This document shows, one piece after another, positions 39,101 to 52,400 of a stretch of DNA of 64,000 nucleotides (position 1 is the stretch's first letter; every line of letters begins with the position of its first letter). The translations under genes and the position numbers were made by a program. The notes beneath the pieces were generated by a model. That model worked only from the letters and a program-made list of their open reading frames with translations. It searched no databases and had not been told where the DNA came from. The stretch is taken from NCBI RefSeq assembly GCF_040807025.1, contig NC_090982.1, forward strand, positions 79,463,931-79,527,930. Direction: 5' to 3'. Origin of the DNA: Struthio camelus. Lineage: Eukaryota > Chordata > Aves > Struthioniformes > Struthionidae.

Positions 39101-41952
39101 CTGGAAAACCGTAGCATGATACTGTCTGTCTTGCCCCTCCTGTTTATTGCTTTCAGAGCAAAGAGCCATCCCGGTGTGTCTAACCCTGCCATGTGGGGTT
39201 GTCACCCTGGGGAAAGAGAGCTATACGCAATAGCAGCAGTGACTTTGCAGGATTGCTCTTGGCAGGACGCTCTCGCTGCCTGTGAGACCATGAGCAAGTC
39301 ACTTAGCTCTCTGTGTTCAGGTTTCTTTGCTAGAATATTTAGGACTTGGTATTGCCTCTTTCTATGCATACATACTGTGCTGGCATAACTGGATCTTATT
39401 GCAGTTATATTTCCTCAGGGACAGTTGTAAGCCAAAGCACTATCATAGCGTCCTGTGAATCCATGGGTTTAATGTTTTTGAATTGCCTGGCATGCGGAAT
39501 ATCGTAGAGGCCCCAGGGATACTGCAGTGCATAGGAGCCATAGGCTCCTTGAGTGGGATTCAGCTTGCAGGCTAAGACACATGCATTTCGGAGCTATTTG
39601 AAATGCCCTGTAGTATCTGAAAAATCCACACATGGCTGGCAGACCTGACATGTGAACAACAGCAAACCTATAACAGCAGCTTAGCGTAGCATCTGAAATG
39701 CAGTACAGAGTCTAGCAGTTACCTACAATCAAATCCTATCTCAATGACTCTTTTCAGGTGCCCATACTGTCTTCATCACTGTGCTACCCCAAAACTGAAC
39801 ACCTCTCTATCTTCAGCCACAGAATTCATGGAGCTTGGAAGTCCAAACCCTATTACTTGAGTGTGCAGAGCCTGTGTGTCATCTGTTTCCCCATTCACCC
39901 TTAAGATGACTGACAGAAAGCTTGCATAACCCTTTTCTTAGAGCCCCAGCTTTGTTCATCTTCACTCACATCCTATTTTGCCTCTGCACGTGGAGTTGCA
40001 TGTGCAAACTTTTCACCACTGCTGTCGCTCCCTTTTCTAAGAATGCGACTGTAATGTGAGAATATTCCTTCAAAGTAGAGATAAGTCCATTACTAACAGA
40101 TGACTGTGGTGGTGCTTTATGCCAGGATTTTTTGAGCTTTTTGCCCACATGCATTAACCTGAATTCCCTAGTCTGGGTAAGGCAGGGAAGTAGCAATGAG
40201 AGAAGCAGCTTTTTTCAGTGTCCAGTCTGGCCAGAGACATGTGCTCAAAAGTTGCTCCGTGGCCAGTCACCCTGAGCTATGCCCCACAGCACAAGCTGAA
40301 CCACTGGATCTGCAGTGCTGGACTATTAAATGGCCTGTCTTTGGGTAGCTAGTCTGCACTGATCCTGCTCCCTGAAGTGTGAGGCAAGGGGTGAAAAGGT
40401 TTTTTCTAACACTGTTTGTGGTTACAGCTCCCAAAGCACTGTCATCTCTAGAACCCATGTGGAAATACCCTGATGAATTTCATGTATTTCTCCAGTGAGC
40501 ACTTCCTTTTGCAAGGGAGAAGGGTAATCAGACCTATTTCCATTGCCTAGCACATGCAATTCCTTTCTGTTGACTGTCTAGGTTCCCAGCCTGGAGATGG
40601 AAGCTGAACATGCTTCACTGCATTTTCCCTTGTTTGCCCTTATTATATGTCTGAATTGGGGTCTATCTGATGTGCAACTTCCACTGGGGAGACTGAGGCT
40701 TTCTCTGGATCTCAGCTTCACACCCTCAACTCAAGAGCAGGTAAGGGCTCATGATTCCTCCCTTCCCTAGAGTTCAGATTTTTGATTCATGTGCTTTGAG
40801 GGTCTGGTTACATGCCACTTGGAGACAAGCCTGAATGGGCTCTGCCTGACCACCAAAGGAGCCCAGAAAGGCCTCTCCTGGAGCTACAGAGATCCCAATA
40901 TTTTCTGCTTTTCAGCATGCTTGCTCAGAGTTCCCCATTGCTTGATGCAGACTTTCCAGTATATGACCTGTTTTAGGCTTCAGAAAAAAATTCCAGGGGA
41001 AAAATGTGTTTTCTATTTGTGAAGAAACATGGAGCTGTCATCTGCTGAGGTGGTACCAGAGAGAAAAACTGATAAAGTAATGTTTCAGAGATTATTTTAA
41101 GAAAGGATAAAATTGTTTCACTTACAAATTGGCCAAAACTTAAAAACGGAGAAAGGTTAAAACACTCCTTAGAAGTGAAAACCTCACTAGATAGCCATGG
41201 CTTGTTATTTTTATCGGTTTGGCTGATGAACTGAAAGAAAAAAGAGCAGCTTTTCAACTAGTTTCACTATTGGCTTGATCTCATCCGGACAACGGATTTT
41301 GGACATCTGAGCATTGCCAGCAGCTCTTCCCTGAGCAGGTGACTTCAAGAGGGTCCCAAAGGTCCCATCATGGGGAGAGGGAAGATTCCTCCCACAGTTT
41401 CACCAATGTCCTTTCTGGCACTATGTTTCCTCCTGTGGCTCCAAAATCAGCCATACAGCCTTTCCCAGGGGACAATACCAGTGTGCCACAATATTTGTTT
41501 TGTGTCACCTTCTCACTGAGGAGTCTACAACTAGCAATAGCAGTGGGAGGCACTGTAGCAGCCTGCTTTCACTGTATGGGAGTAGGCCCATGATTTAATT
41601 CTAATTCCTCTTGTTGGTTTACATGCAATATTTAGAAGAAGATAGTACTGGAGATGGGCATGTGACAACCAGTAGAGATGCACGAGGGCAAGACTGAGTA
41701 GATGTTTCTCGTATAAGAGTAACTTCTATGAGCCGATCTATATAGGTAACTTGCAAGGCATCTGAAGTCGATTTAGCTCTAGATAGACTGGATGAAAGTT
41801 GTCGGATCAGAAGCTCTTGGAGGTGTAAGAGATGCGCGGGGTTTTCTGTGGATGAAAGAACAGAGAGAAAACTTGAGCTCTGCTTAGCAAGTAAACATAG
41901 TTTTGATTTTCCTAAAATCAAGGTAAAATGCAATGGTCACATCTAATGAGAT

Positions 41953-42184
41953 TATATTGGAAGTTCCATCTGAACCTGGGAAAAAACTTCTTCACTGTGA
42001 GGGTGACTGAGCATTGGAACAGGTTGCCCAGAGAGGTAGCGGAGTCTCCTTCCCTGGAGATATTCAAAACCCATCTGGATGTGATCCTGGGCAATACGCT
42101 CTAGAGGACCCTGCTTGAGCAGGGAGGTTGGACTAGATGATCTCCAGAGGTCCCTTCCAACCTCAACCATTCTGTGATTCTGTG
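41953..42184 (+). mobile_element. CR1 LINE 3'-end fragment
   Basis: About 230 bases match the ORF2 C-terminus and 3' tail of CR1 on the + strand. The landmarks are GAAGTTCCATCTGAACCTG, then TTCACTGTGAGGGTGACTGAG, then GGTTGGACTAGATGATCTCC, ending in CATTCTGTGATTCTGTGG. The octamer tail fixes orientation and 3' end. It is a typical heavily 5'-truncated copy. Confidence 0.94.
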
Positions 42185-44530
42185 GTTGGTATTTTATGCT
42201 ATTGACTAAGGTAATTGAGAAATCTGGACCCTAGTTCAATCATTCACCCTATGTTCATGCAAAAGTTCAAGTGTGAAGATACTAAAAACCTTCTTGAAAA
42301 AAAAGACATGTTAAGGAAGACTTTTTGCCCTAATAGGGAACTGCCCTAGTGTTTTAATAATCTTATAATCCTGGTTTTACATGTCTGCCTTTCTTCTTTT
42401 ATATTTGTTTGTTATGTTTTCATTCTGCATCCACCTAACTGTCATTTCCATACACTTCATGTCACTAGCACAGGAATTTCCCATGTCTTATCTGTATGGC
42501 ATTATTTTTTTATTTACTCGTTATACTACATGATTAACTTGTTAAGTAAAATTCTTTTAATCTGTTTCCATAAAAGCCTAATGTCTTTGGAGCAGGCTCA
42601 TTAAACTCCTGTGGTTTCCCAGATGGTGCCTTTAGGCCAAAACCCACAAATCCTTGGCCATTTATCAGTAAATCACCTGTATCAGGTATCTTCAAAATTA
42701 TTTCAGGTTTGAAGACTCAGGGCAGACTGATTAAAGACTGTTTGGGGAGATTTTTTTTTTTTTTTTTACATCTCTGTTACCACTGTTAAGAAAATTTTTA
42801 CTGGGACATATTTTTGTTGGAAAACCTAGATTTCATAGAAAAATTTATTTTGGAAAGGACCAGGGCATTTGTACTCTAACCTGATTTACTGAAATCAATC
42901 TCTCTTTGGTAGGTGTAGCAGAGTGAGTGGGTATGTGTGAAAACATATATATTGTTATATTTTATTTGCAAAGTGTTCCTTGTCAGAATGATTCTTATCC
43001 TCACAAGCAGGGTTTTGTCAGGAAGTGAGAAACTCAGGTTCAAGTCCTAGTAGACTAAGCAGGTAGGAACTCCTGGGAGCATGTAATTCAGTTAAAGTGT
43101 TTGGCTGTCCCTGGGAAGGTTGCTCATCTTTTTCCACTTGGCACCTCCATCTGGTTCTTTCCAGTCTGCCTAGCTTAGGGCAAGTAAAATGAAATTTGTC
43201 TTTTTTCATACAGCAGCTCTGAAAACTGGCAACCAGCAGCCCTCTGACCCCCCTGGCCAATGCTCTAACCGCATGGGAGGCTGCTCCTTTGCTCATGCTG
43301 AGCTATCGTGGACACCCTGCACTGGGAATTGTGGAAGTCTGCCTGGAGCTCTCTTCCCTGCCATTCACTATTTGCTGTTTCAGGGTATTTATCTGATGTT
43401 CTTTGCTCTAATATTTAAACATCCCACAGTATTACAACTCATCAGTCATTCTGCCTGGGGGCTCACGCTACCTTATGCAAAAGATGCATTTCCTCATGAG
43501 TGAATATGAAAACGCAAGAGCAAAGAGCATCCCTTTAGCTCTTAAAAACATCCAGAAAAATACAACAGCAATTTTTGTTTTTTATTTTTTAAAGTGCCTA
43601 TTGACTAGAAAATCTGCCCAAACCAACATACGTTTTGATCAAACCTGCTCCTCTTCGTGTTCTGTGACACACTCTTCTGGGAATACCTTTATTTTATGAT
43701 GCTTATCACACAATGAATAATGCTGGGTTGGAAAGTGATATGGAAGATGAGCACCATTTGAAAGGCTGGGAGCATGTCTCTTGATGCTGCAGGGCATGGC
43801 TTTCCGGGGTTTTCCTTATGCAATGTGTCACGCTTCATGATAAAGGACTGGAAAAAGGAGGCAAGAGCTCACACTGAAAAATGCACTAACACCTCAGCTT
43901 ATTAGAAAAGACATGTACTGCATATACAGGAATCCCGCGACAGATAAGAATAGTATTGACAGAGTGACAGTACATGTCTCAGAGATATGATGCCAAAAAC
44001 TGTAATGAAGTTTCAGTCATTTCCAGATCACTTCATTTTAATCAAAAGTGGGAAATTAGGGTTTTGAGATCTCCAGATTTCAAAGACCTCTAGTTCAAAC
44101 AGAGCAGCTGCATCTGTGTGCCAATTTGAAGAAAAAGCTGCACGCAAACACTTCCCATCAGAGCAAGAGTCTGCAGACACAGCCTAGGCTTTTGTCTTAG
44201 CCTATTGGTAACATTTGTTTTTCAGTGTTCAGATTTGGCTGCATCTGCCCATTTCCAAGGCACATCTTACTCAGCCACGACTACTACATTTCATGATATG
44301 GTCTTGTTCCCTGCTAGTGGAACTTGATTAGTAATTGACCGAGTGGGAAGAGAGGGGTGGGAAAGTGATAAAGTCACACTTTCAAGAATAAAGGCGGTCA
44401 ATGGCAAACATGAATCCCTTTACCATTATGCATCTCCTATTTCTAAGTATCTCACAGTCTGTTCTAAGGAGGATTCCCGTGCCACATGTGTCCAGATGTG
44501 AGCAGTAGATAGCTAGAGGTAAAGAGTGAG

Positions 44531-44547
44531 TGAATGAATGAATGAAT
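44531..44547 (+). repeat. (TGAA)n microsatellite
   Basis: Four tandem copies of TGAA followed by a T. This is a short simple repeat with no evident function. Confidence 0.85.
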
Positions 44548-47149
44548 ACTTGTATTACAGAATCCCTCAGATCAGCCTAACAGTTACAGTCCATGGGTGC
44601 CTCTTCTCCAAGCTGGCTTTGACTGGCTCTGCTTTTGCTTACAAGATTAGGCTCTTCAGGGAAGTTTATAAATCCCTGTTGTGTTCATTGCTTCCTTTAC
44701 AAACTCCAGGGTGCTATAAACGGCAGCTGTTTGGATACTACTCTTTCCAGGACTTGGAACTTTGTTGCCACTTTTATCATCCCTGAAATGTTGAATTTTT
44801 ATTCCAGTAGTCCATGACCACTGACACTAATAATAAATAAAGGCATGGATATTAATTGCGTATTAACGGATTTCTCCTTCTCTTACACATTTGTTGTCTA
44901 TTGACACCAGCCCATGGCAGCATTAGCTTTAGCTTCATGGACTAGCTAAAAATGGCAGACTGATCTGCCACGTTGGACAGCCTGGAATACTCTTAGCAAG
45001 CTAGCTCTGCTGTTTGCAGATGTTGAAGCAATTTGTGTGTTGAAGCAATTCACTGAAGAGAAGGTTGAAATATGAATGTCTAAAAAGGACTTATTTTTTA
45101 CCTCGTCACCAGGGGGTTAGGATTAAATAGTTGCTGTTGTCTTGATTGCTTGCAGATGACATTGTTGATCATTAATGCAAGTGTGGACGACTCATTTGGC
45201 ATGCTAACGTGGATGCAAATCTATCTTCATTCAAGGATGTCTGAAAAGCAGTTGGATTCCCTGGCAATTATTTCAATTGAAAAGATAATTGCTGACCAGG
45301 CTACCAACAATTTGTCAATGCTAACACCGTTGTTGCCATAAATGGTGTAGGCTTAAAAGTAAAATAAAATCTCCTTTATACTCCTTTAATTGTTTAGATC
45401 TCGTGAAGTTACATGATTTGATTATATTCAGTCAGGTAGATTATATGTAGTTTCACTAGGATGTTGTACATGTATGATAACATGTTAAATATCATGGGCG
45501 TTTTTAGCCACAGCAGAAAATATTTAAATAATTGTTTTATTAAGACTGCATGGTCATGTGATTTCCAGCCTTTTCTTCAAACAGCTCAGTGTTCAGCCCT
45601 CTCAGCTTCTCTTCCTGGGTTCCTAAATCCTTTGCCAACAGTAGATTTTCTCCTAAGGGAATGACCTGGCTGAAAACTAACCCCTCAAAAAAAGGCGGCT
45701 TCAGGCAGGGCAGGTCCCACACTGGTGGTGGGAGCCCGGGGCCAGGAGCCAGGGCAGCTCTCAGCACAGCAGGCTGGGACCCAGCTGCAGTACGGGGCTG
45801 TTAAGGACCCTGTTCCTCCAGGGGAACCTGTTACTATGGCTGCCCTCTGTGAGTCTCTGCCCAAGCTCCATTTTGGGGTGCAGTTCCCCCTCCCTCAGGT
45901 GCTGGTACCCCCTTAGTGACAAGCACATTATTTTTGAAGTGAATAAACTGCCGTGCCACTGCCGCCACATATGGAGGGAAGGTTTTGCTCTTGTGAACCT
46001 TCTCAGTGCCACCAGCCCTCCCTCCCCAGCTCCTGTTTCAAGCCCTGATCCCAAATCAGGTGGAAAGAGACAACAAATCTCCACCCCTCTGGCTTGGGCT
46101 GGGGTTAGGTAGTGCAGCAGTGATGGAGAAACGCAATGGAGCATTTGTTTTTTGGGACTGGGAACTTTTTTCAGGAGTGGGAATTAGATTTACAGTGACC
46201 TCCTACAGTTGGGCTGATCTATTAATTCATGCAGCTGCAGCAGAGACAAGTGATCGTTAAAAGCTTGTTCAGACCGTAGGCAGCAAGCAAGCAGTACAGC
46301 AACCGATGGGACTCCTCCTGCTCTCAGTGTTTGAGATAAGCACTCTAATCCTTGCACTGTGTGGTTAGCATTTCTGTCTTATATTTTCTTGCCTGGTTAA
46401 CCAGCTTGGCAGGTTTTGCCAATCTCTCCAGTTGTTCTGGAAAGCAAGCGATCAGATCAGAAGAGGGGTGGATTTGATTCTCCTTCTAGAGCCATTTTTT
46501 ATGGGCTACAGATGACTTATCTGTCAAAATGTCCCCACATATTGTGGCTCTTTCCTTTCGCACCTTAGATAAAGAGAGCTATAGAAGAAGCTTCTCCTCT
46601 GTCGCTCCCACAGAAACTGTGCCTGGGCTTTTGGGACACTGTCTGAGCTGTTGTCTTTTACTGGTCAGAGCCAGTAAGATATTAGAGCCAATATGAGAGC
46701 CATTGGTGGTGTACAGGACCCTGAAAAACATGTATGATACTCCCCTCCCCCACAATGCTCTGCTAGCCTCAGCTTTTTTTCAGCACCAGGGTTTCCTGAG
46801 TAAGATGCGGTTTCAGAGAGTTAGTGATCTCTTGCATAAACACAGCCGGTTTCCCAAAGACAGTGTGCAATGGAAACAGCATTTGAACCTAGATCTTTGT
46901 CTGGTTCTTGACCTCCACCCACTTGTCCATAACAACCCCTCCCACCAACGTTATTTTCAGGTTTGGATTTCAAACTTCTCCTGCTCACAAATTTCTCTGA
47001 CCTTCCCGGTCCTTGCCTCACTTCCCTGCACGGTATCGTTGATGACTAACATATTATCACCTCCTCTGCTTCTGGAACCACAGACATCCTCAAGAAGACA
47101 GGCCCTTCATACACACTGTGAAATCATAAAAGTATAGGCACCTGTTTAG

Positions 47150-47385
47150 AATGGACCTTGAGAGAGAGCATCTAATCCATCTCTTAGGCCTGGAGCAGGA
47201 TCCCATCTACTTAAATCATCCCCGACAAGCATTTGTCTAGCCTGTTCTTCCAAGCCAGCCAGGATGGAGGATTCACACCTTCCCTAGGGAATCAGCTCTA
47301 GTGCTTCACTGCTGTCAGTGTTAGAAACTTCCCCCAATGCCTAACCTAAGTGACATCTTGTCCTGCCTTCTAGATTACTTTACTT
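47150..47385 (-). repeat. Ancient L3/CR1-like LINE 3' region
   Basis: Read on the + strand the segment follows the antisense L3/CR1 tail in order: ACCTTGAGAGAGAGCATCTA, then CCATC..GGCCTGGAGCAGGATC, then GACAAGCATTTGTCTAGCCT, then GATGGAGGATTCACACC, then CTAGTGCTTCACTGCTGTCA, then GTTAGAAACTTCCCCCAATG, then CTAACCTAAGT. The ordered agreement over more than 200 bases makes the family call fairly safe despite the divergence. It is older than the octamer-tailed CR1 copies. Confidence 0.65.
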
Positions 47386-49354
47386 TTTTTGGGAGATATA
47401 TGGGGATATGACTGGCTGTCCCCAGAGTACCTTCATTATTTCCATCTCCCCTCATAAGTCATATTTTCCAGGCCTTTTATTGCTGCAGATCATGGCTGCT
47501 CCTTGCTGCACTTGGTTTCATCTCTAAAAACACACATAAAAAGGCTGCATTTCACACCCTCCCTGCATGAGAGATGGGAAATGGGTGAGTTCAATGTAAT
47601 TCAGTGGGGCTAGTGCAGTCATGTCATTCAGGGAAAATTCCCCAGGCGATTCAGTAATCATCTTAAGTGAATGGCTATGAAATTAAAATCACAAGAGACA
47701 GCCACATCCACCCATCTCCCTATCTGTATCTGCAGTCCCACATGTAGTTAAATAGCAGGAACATGTTGATTTGAGGACCCCAGCCTGCCTGGAGACAGGT
47801 TTTTATTCAGTCTGAAGTTAAGTCCAATGAGAAATGTAATTTAATCCTAGACTGGCTGCCGCTAGAAATTTGACTTCTTTACAACATATTGTTTGTGACA
47901 CCAGATCCTTGCTGAGCTGACAAGCAAATTCAAAGTGAGCGTACTCTTTTCTCTTGTCCTCTTGCGATGTCAGCTTTATGGCCACTGGGGTAACCTATCT
48001 TTTATCCGTTCTAATTGCACTAATTTCCATTATGATAATACCCTGGGCTTAGCTGACAAGAGGCCCCACTGGACTATTTATTGTATTTGGATATGGCAGG
48101 AAAACACTTCTCCTCTGAAGAGGCTGGGCCCAAATGGGAGAAGGAGACAGCGAGGTGGAGAAAAAGAAATAGTAAATCAAAGCAAAAGAATGAGCAGAAA
48201 CATCAGAGAGATCTGAGATTTTTCCCTACAGATTTGCAGGAAATCTTTGGTAGAGCCAGGAGTAGCACTTAGTTCATTTGCACATCACTTGGAAACCTCA
48301 GCAGTAAAACCATCTTTGCTTGTCATTGGACATCTAACCCTACCACGTTCAAGGTGAGACTCCTTCCACAGCAGACTAGATTTCTTGCTTAAAAATCCTG
48401 CAAAATCCCCATAAATCAACTAGCTGTGTCCTCCTCTCTGCTGCAGATCAAGGTCTATAGAGGATGTCTCCAGGGTAGGGAATAATTACTGTGAGGCAGC
48501 ACATGCTGATAAAACCTGCAAATGGAGCAGGCAACCCTTGGGCAAATGGTAAGTTGGTCACTGCTTCTTGGCATTAGCTCATCACGAGATCTCGAGGCTT
48601 GGAAAACCTGTTCTAACAATACCTAACCTGTGACCAGGCTATCTCACAGCCACGTCAATGGTTTCTCTCTGCTGGCTGGTTTGATTTAGAGCCCAGCAGA
48701 ATGAGAGGAGAATTTCTTATTAGTTTCCAAGTGTTTAATGTCAAAACCTGCTTCCTGGAGTACCCGCTTTGCAGCTCTGATACATTCATCTCCAGGAACC
48801 CTTGACTCAGCCTGCTCCAAGGTGCTTGTTGGCAGTCATTTTGCAAAGAGAAGCTGCATGCCAGCTTGGAGAGGAAGTTCATTGCATTGCTGCCTTACTC
48901 TGGGGTATGAGAGCTCCTGACTGCTTAATGGGGAGGGAGATGGGATGCCAGCCAGCAAAAACTCAGCCATGAGGAAAATTCCAGGCTGGCCCTTGCTACA
49001 CTTGGCCTCTTTGGGCTTAATGGTGAGAGTTCAACAAGGCTGTTCAAATGGTTTCTTCTCAGGCATTCATATGTATGGCAGAGGCAGAATGTTGTTCAAA
49101 CAAAGTCTGCCCTGGAGACATACCTGAAGGACCCCAAGCAAGCCAGTCTTTTCCTACAGCCTGCATACTCTAAACTGGGGAAAGATCTGCAGCATTCCTC
49201 ATGTAAAGGAAAAGGAAGACATTTTTCATCAAAGAAAAAAATAAACACCAGTGCTAGCATGCTCTTGCATCTGTATTCTTGAGAGCATGTCTCCAAATTC
49301 CACTTCCTCAAAGAGCAGCTTTCTCTAAATAATACAGGCGTACCCATTTCCTCC

Positions 49355-49390
49355 AGTTTATAAAAGCCCTTGTGACAGGCAGTGCTGTGT
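49355..49390 (+). promoter_or_regulatory. Putative TATA promoter of the Ly6-type gene
   Basis: TATAAAA at 49359-49365 lies 74 bases before the start codon, so transcription would begin near 49385-49395. It is a consensus TATA, consistent with a tissue-restricted gene. Only sequence and spacing support it. Confidence 0.55.
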
Positions 49391-49403
49391 TCAGCAAGAG
49401 TTG

Positions 49404-49436
49404 ATGGCTTCTTGTCCTTTCATCCCATCAGCATGA
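49404..49436 (+). promoter_or_regulatory. Ten-codon upstream ORF overlapping the start codon
   Basis: An ATG at 49404 opens [10 protein letters not shown] and ends at TGA 49434-49436, so its stop shares bases with the main start ATG at 49433 (ATGA). The upstream ATG has a weaker context (T at -3, G at +4) than the main one (A at -3). Leaky scanning or reinitiation would be needed. It matters only if transcription starts before 49404, which the TATA position predicts. Confidence 0.5.
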
Positions 49437-49481
49437 AAGTGTCTCTTGGCCTCAGCCTCTTCCTGGCTGTCCTAGACTCAG
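49433..49481 (+). CDS. Ly6-type gene exon 1 (signal peptide)
   Basis: This exon encodes [16 protein letters not shown] plus one base of Gly17, a complete hydrophobic signal peptide. The donor is GTAAGT, phase 1. The start was chosen because it begins exactly at a classic signal peptide and has A at -3; an in-frame extension upstream lacks an ATG. Confidence 0.85.
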
Positions 49482-52400
49482 GTAAGTTTTCTATTAGGAT
49501 CTGCGGGGCGGTGAGATGTGGAACGGGCCTGGGAACTGTTATTCCGTGCCTGGGGCTGTTCCTGCCATCTGAGCCACAGGCAAATCCCTTATTCTGGGGG
49601 ATTTGCCTTTTATGGGGGTGAATGGTGGATCAGGGTGGAGTAGGGGTTCTTTGGTGCTATGATCCAGCTTGCAGATGAAGATGTAGGTGTCTACATGAGC
49701 TCCCACAGCAGTCACTAACATTCTAGTCAAGGCAGTCATAGGAGTCTAGAGAGTGATTCCAATCGCTCTTAGACAGATAGACCTTTAGTTGGCTGAATCA
49801 GTCTCTAGCCACCACTGATATAAACTCAGGAGCTCAATTAATTTGCTCGTGCCTTGTGTCTTGTGACATTTTATGCATTATTTATTATCTCACCTGCCCT
49901 CCAGTGCTGCTCTAGAAGACCACTGCCTCTCAGAGGTTCTGTGTCATGACTGCCACCCCATGCAGGTCTCACAGCTACTGCAAGGTATCTTTGATGGTAC
50001 CTGTGATTAGGAAATTGACATGTGCTCAATCTGCATGGTGAACCCTTGGGTGCAGATGAGCGTGTGTGTCAGGGAAGATGAGCTGTTTGGCTTCTCTCCG
50101 TAAACTCTTTATTCCTCTCTAAATGCCTCCTGATGGTTGGCTGATATTCTGGTTCTGCTTAAGATACTCTCGTCCTGAAATAGCAGGCAGTCAATAAAGT
50201 GGGTTCCTCTAATGTCTAAGAAGAGCTATACCATTCACAATTTGTACATAGCATAGTCAAGACCTACTGGCAGCCTCTTGATCCCTAGCCTCTTGGCTGC
50301 CCTGGTCACTGCAAAGAGAGGATTTGGGGGCTGCAAATCCAGGATATGCCTGAATGCCTGCCAGGGCAGAGGGGATTTGAAGCCTATTTCTTTAGCATCC
50401 CCAGCAAAACCAACCAAGCAACATCCTATAAGAGACAAGTCAAACTGGCTTTAAAATGTAAAACTATCTTGACAAGGCTTCCTCTCATGTCTCCAAACTG
50501 AAATTAGAATTAAAAACAAAAGAAAACTATTCCCCCCCCCCAAATTGAACAATGAAACAGGAAAAATAAGGGAAGTGAAACTTGAAAAGTGCTAATCAGA
50601 TGCTGAAGCAAAATGTAGATAAAAGGGGAAGTGAAATCTCCTGTGGCTGCTACCCAAGAACATGTCCTACTTCGTTCCTCAGGGACCACTCTTCAGTGTG
50701 AGGTTTGTCACAGCATAGCAAAAAGCTTCTCTTGCCCACTGAAAAACTGTAGTGGTGATGAAGATTCCTGTGGCACCATTCTGCATGAGACCACAATAGG
50801 TAGGTGAGAAGATCATTCTGGCTGTTTACAAATGCAGCTTTCAGAGAAGGGTAGGGGGATGGGTCTCTCTCTCCATCTCTGCCATATGGTAAGTCCTCAG
50901 ATGAGTTGTTCATTTTTATTTTCACTCAGTGAGGATGCAGAGATTGCCCTGGAATGGGAAAAGGACAATATTTCTTCATCTTGAGGAGCAGAAACCTACC
51001 TGGAGGGCTTAGTTCTGAGCTGAAGAGGGGAGAGACCTAAACAGCATACTTGATGGTGAAGTTGGCTTTTAATTGGGGCTGAGCTGAGTAGCTGAGTCGA
51101 GGGATTGGACTGTTAGGGACACAAGGTTGCTGACATCTAGCACTGAGGGTAGGTTGACCATGGGTTGGAGACAGAAACTGGCCTGCATCTGAGTCCTTTC
51201 CCTGAACTGGGAAGGAGATCCCAGGTAGCCTGGTGGCACTACTGGCACTGAGCTAACAGCACATCCCCCCAGCAGTTGGCACACTAGCACTGGGTGCTGA
51301 GGTCATACACAGCTGCACTCTCTGCTGTGTTAGTGGCTTGGCCTTAGCCATCATCCAGATTCACTGTTGTGACCACTGGATTTTAGACTGGAAGTTGGCT
51401 CCTATTCTGTCAGGTTTCACGCTGCTAGCTCCAGTGTGTTTCTTCCCTCTGCTTGCACAAAGTGACCCTTCATCCTTCCAGTGCTGGAAGAGACTCAAGA
51501 GACTGCTTTTCAGTAATTGTTCTGCCACTCCTGTCAAGCCTTTTAAGTCTAGCTCATGGGAAAGACTAGATTTGCCTGTGTGAGGATGTCAGAGCTTGCA
51601 GCTGATGGATCTGTGTGCTTTGTGGACTGCACACAGGGAAGTGTGGGCTATGGGTCAGAGGCACATGGGTTGCCCCATAAGCTCTAAATTTGGAGCATTA
51701 TAGCTAAGATAAATATCTGCAACACACTAGTTGACTGGGAACAATTGTACCTTCCTTCTCCCTTTAAACCTATTGTGGAGAGGGAGAAATTCCTCGTTAG
51801 TGTTTCAGATGTAGTAGCACCACCTTAGTTCCTGTGAGCTAACCTTACCAAGTTCCTCAGCACTGCCTTCAGGGTGGCTTTGCTATCTCCAAACCCCTGT
51901 CAGGATGTGGGGAAGGCCATATAGCAGGCAAAGGGACAGAGAAGTTCTTGCTATAGGAAATAATAGGAGGGGAAGGGAGTTATCTGGTGGTTAATGAGTC
52001 GGCACTGCTTTCTCCTTCATGATAGGTGGGATGACAATCTCTTCATTCATCAAGACCTGCCTGATGTCCAGTGTGTGCCATCTGGGCTCTGTCACCATGA
52101 ACTATGGGAAAGTAAAAGGAAGAGCTGGCTGGGCCTGCTGCGTGGGTGATGCCTGTCGAACAGCATCTGTCTCAAGCAAGTTGCTTTTTTGCTTCTACCC
52201 TGTCACCTCATTATCTCTGCCTTCCCATTTCGAGGTATGGCTTTCTAGCCCAAGCCTCTGCCTTGGGGGTATTCAGCCCTGTCTTGCAAGAGAGATGACT
52301 TCATCGCAGATCCTGTATGCTTCTCGGGACAGGTCATGGACAGACTGAAATTCAGCATGGGCTTTTTGCTTGAAAGGGCTCTGCAAAATAGTCCTGTGAG

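Larger units (their letters stand above)
21931..49350. other. Gene-poor interval between AQP3 and the Ly6-type gene
   Basis: About 27 kb in which no exon could be supported on either strand. Open frames are at or below what chance gives, except the CR1 reverse-transcriptase remnant at 28.7-29.95 kb. The interval holds CR1 copies of several ages, a TGAA microsatellite and scattered homopolymers. AQP7, the neighbour of AQP3 in mammals, was looked for through its NPA-variant regions and not recognised, but short diverged exons could be missed by eye. Confidence 0.6.

Noticed and set aside
45589-46144. GC-rich block considered as a CpG-island promoter
   Set aside because: CG dinucleotides are few, no TATA or first exon follows, and the block is short.
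52182-52237. Extension of Ly6 exon 3 to the strong GT donor GTATGG at 52232
   Set aside because: It would join to exon 4 in the wrong phase and add a hydrophobic insert not expected between LU domains. The GC donor at 52176 keeps frame and family sequence.
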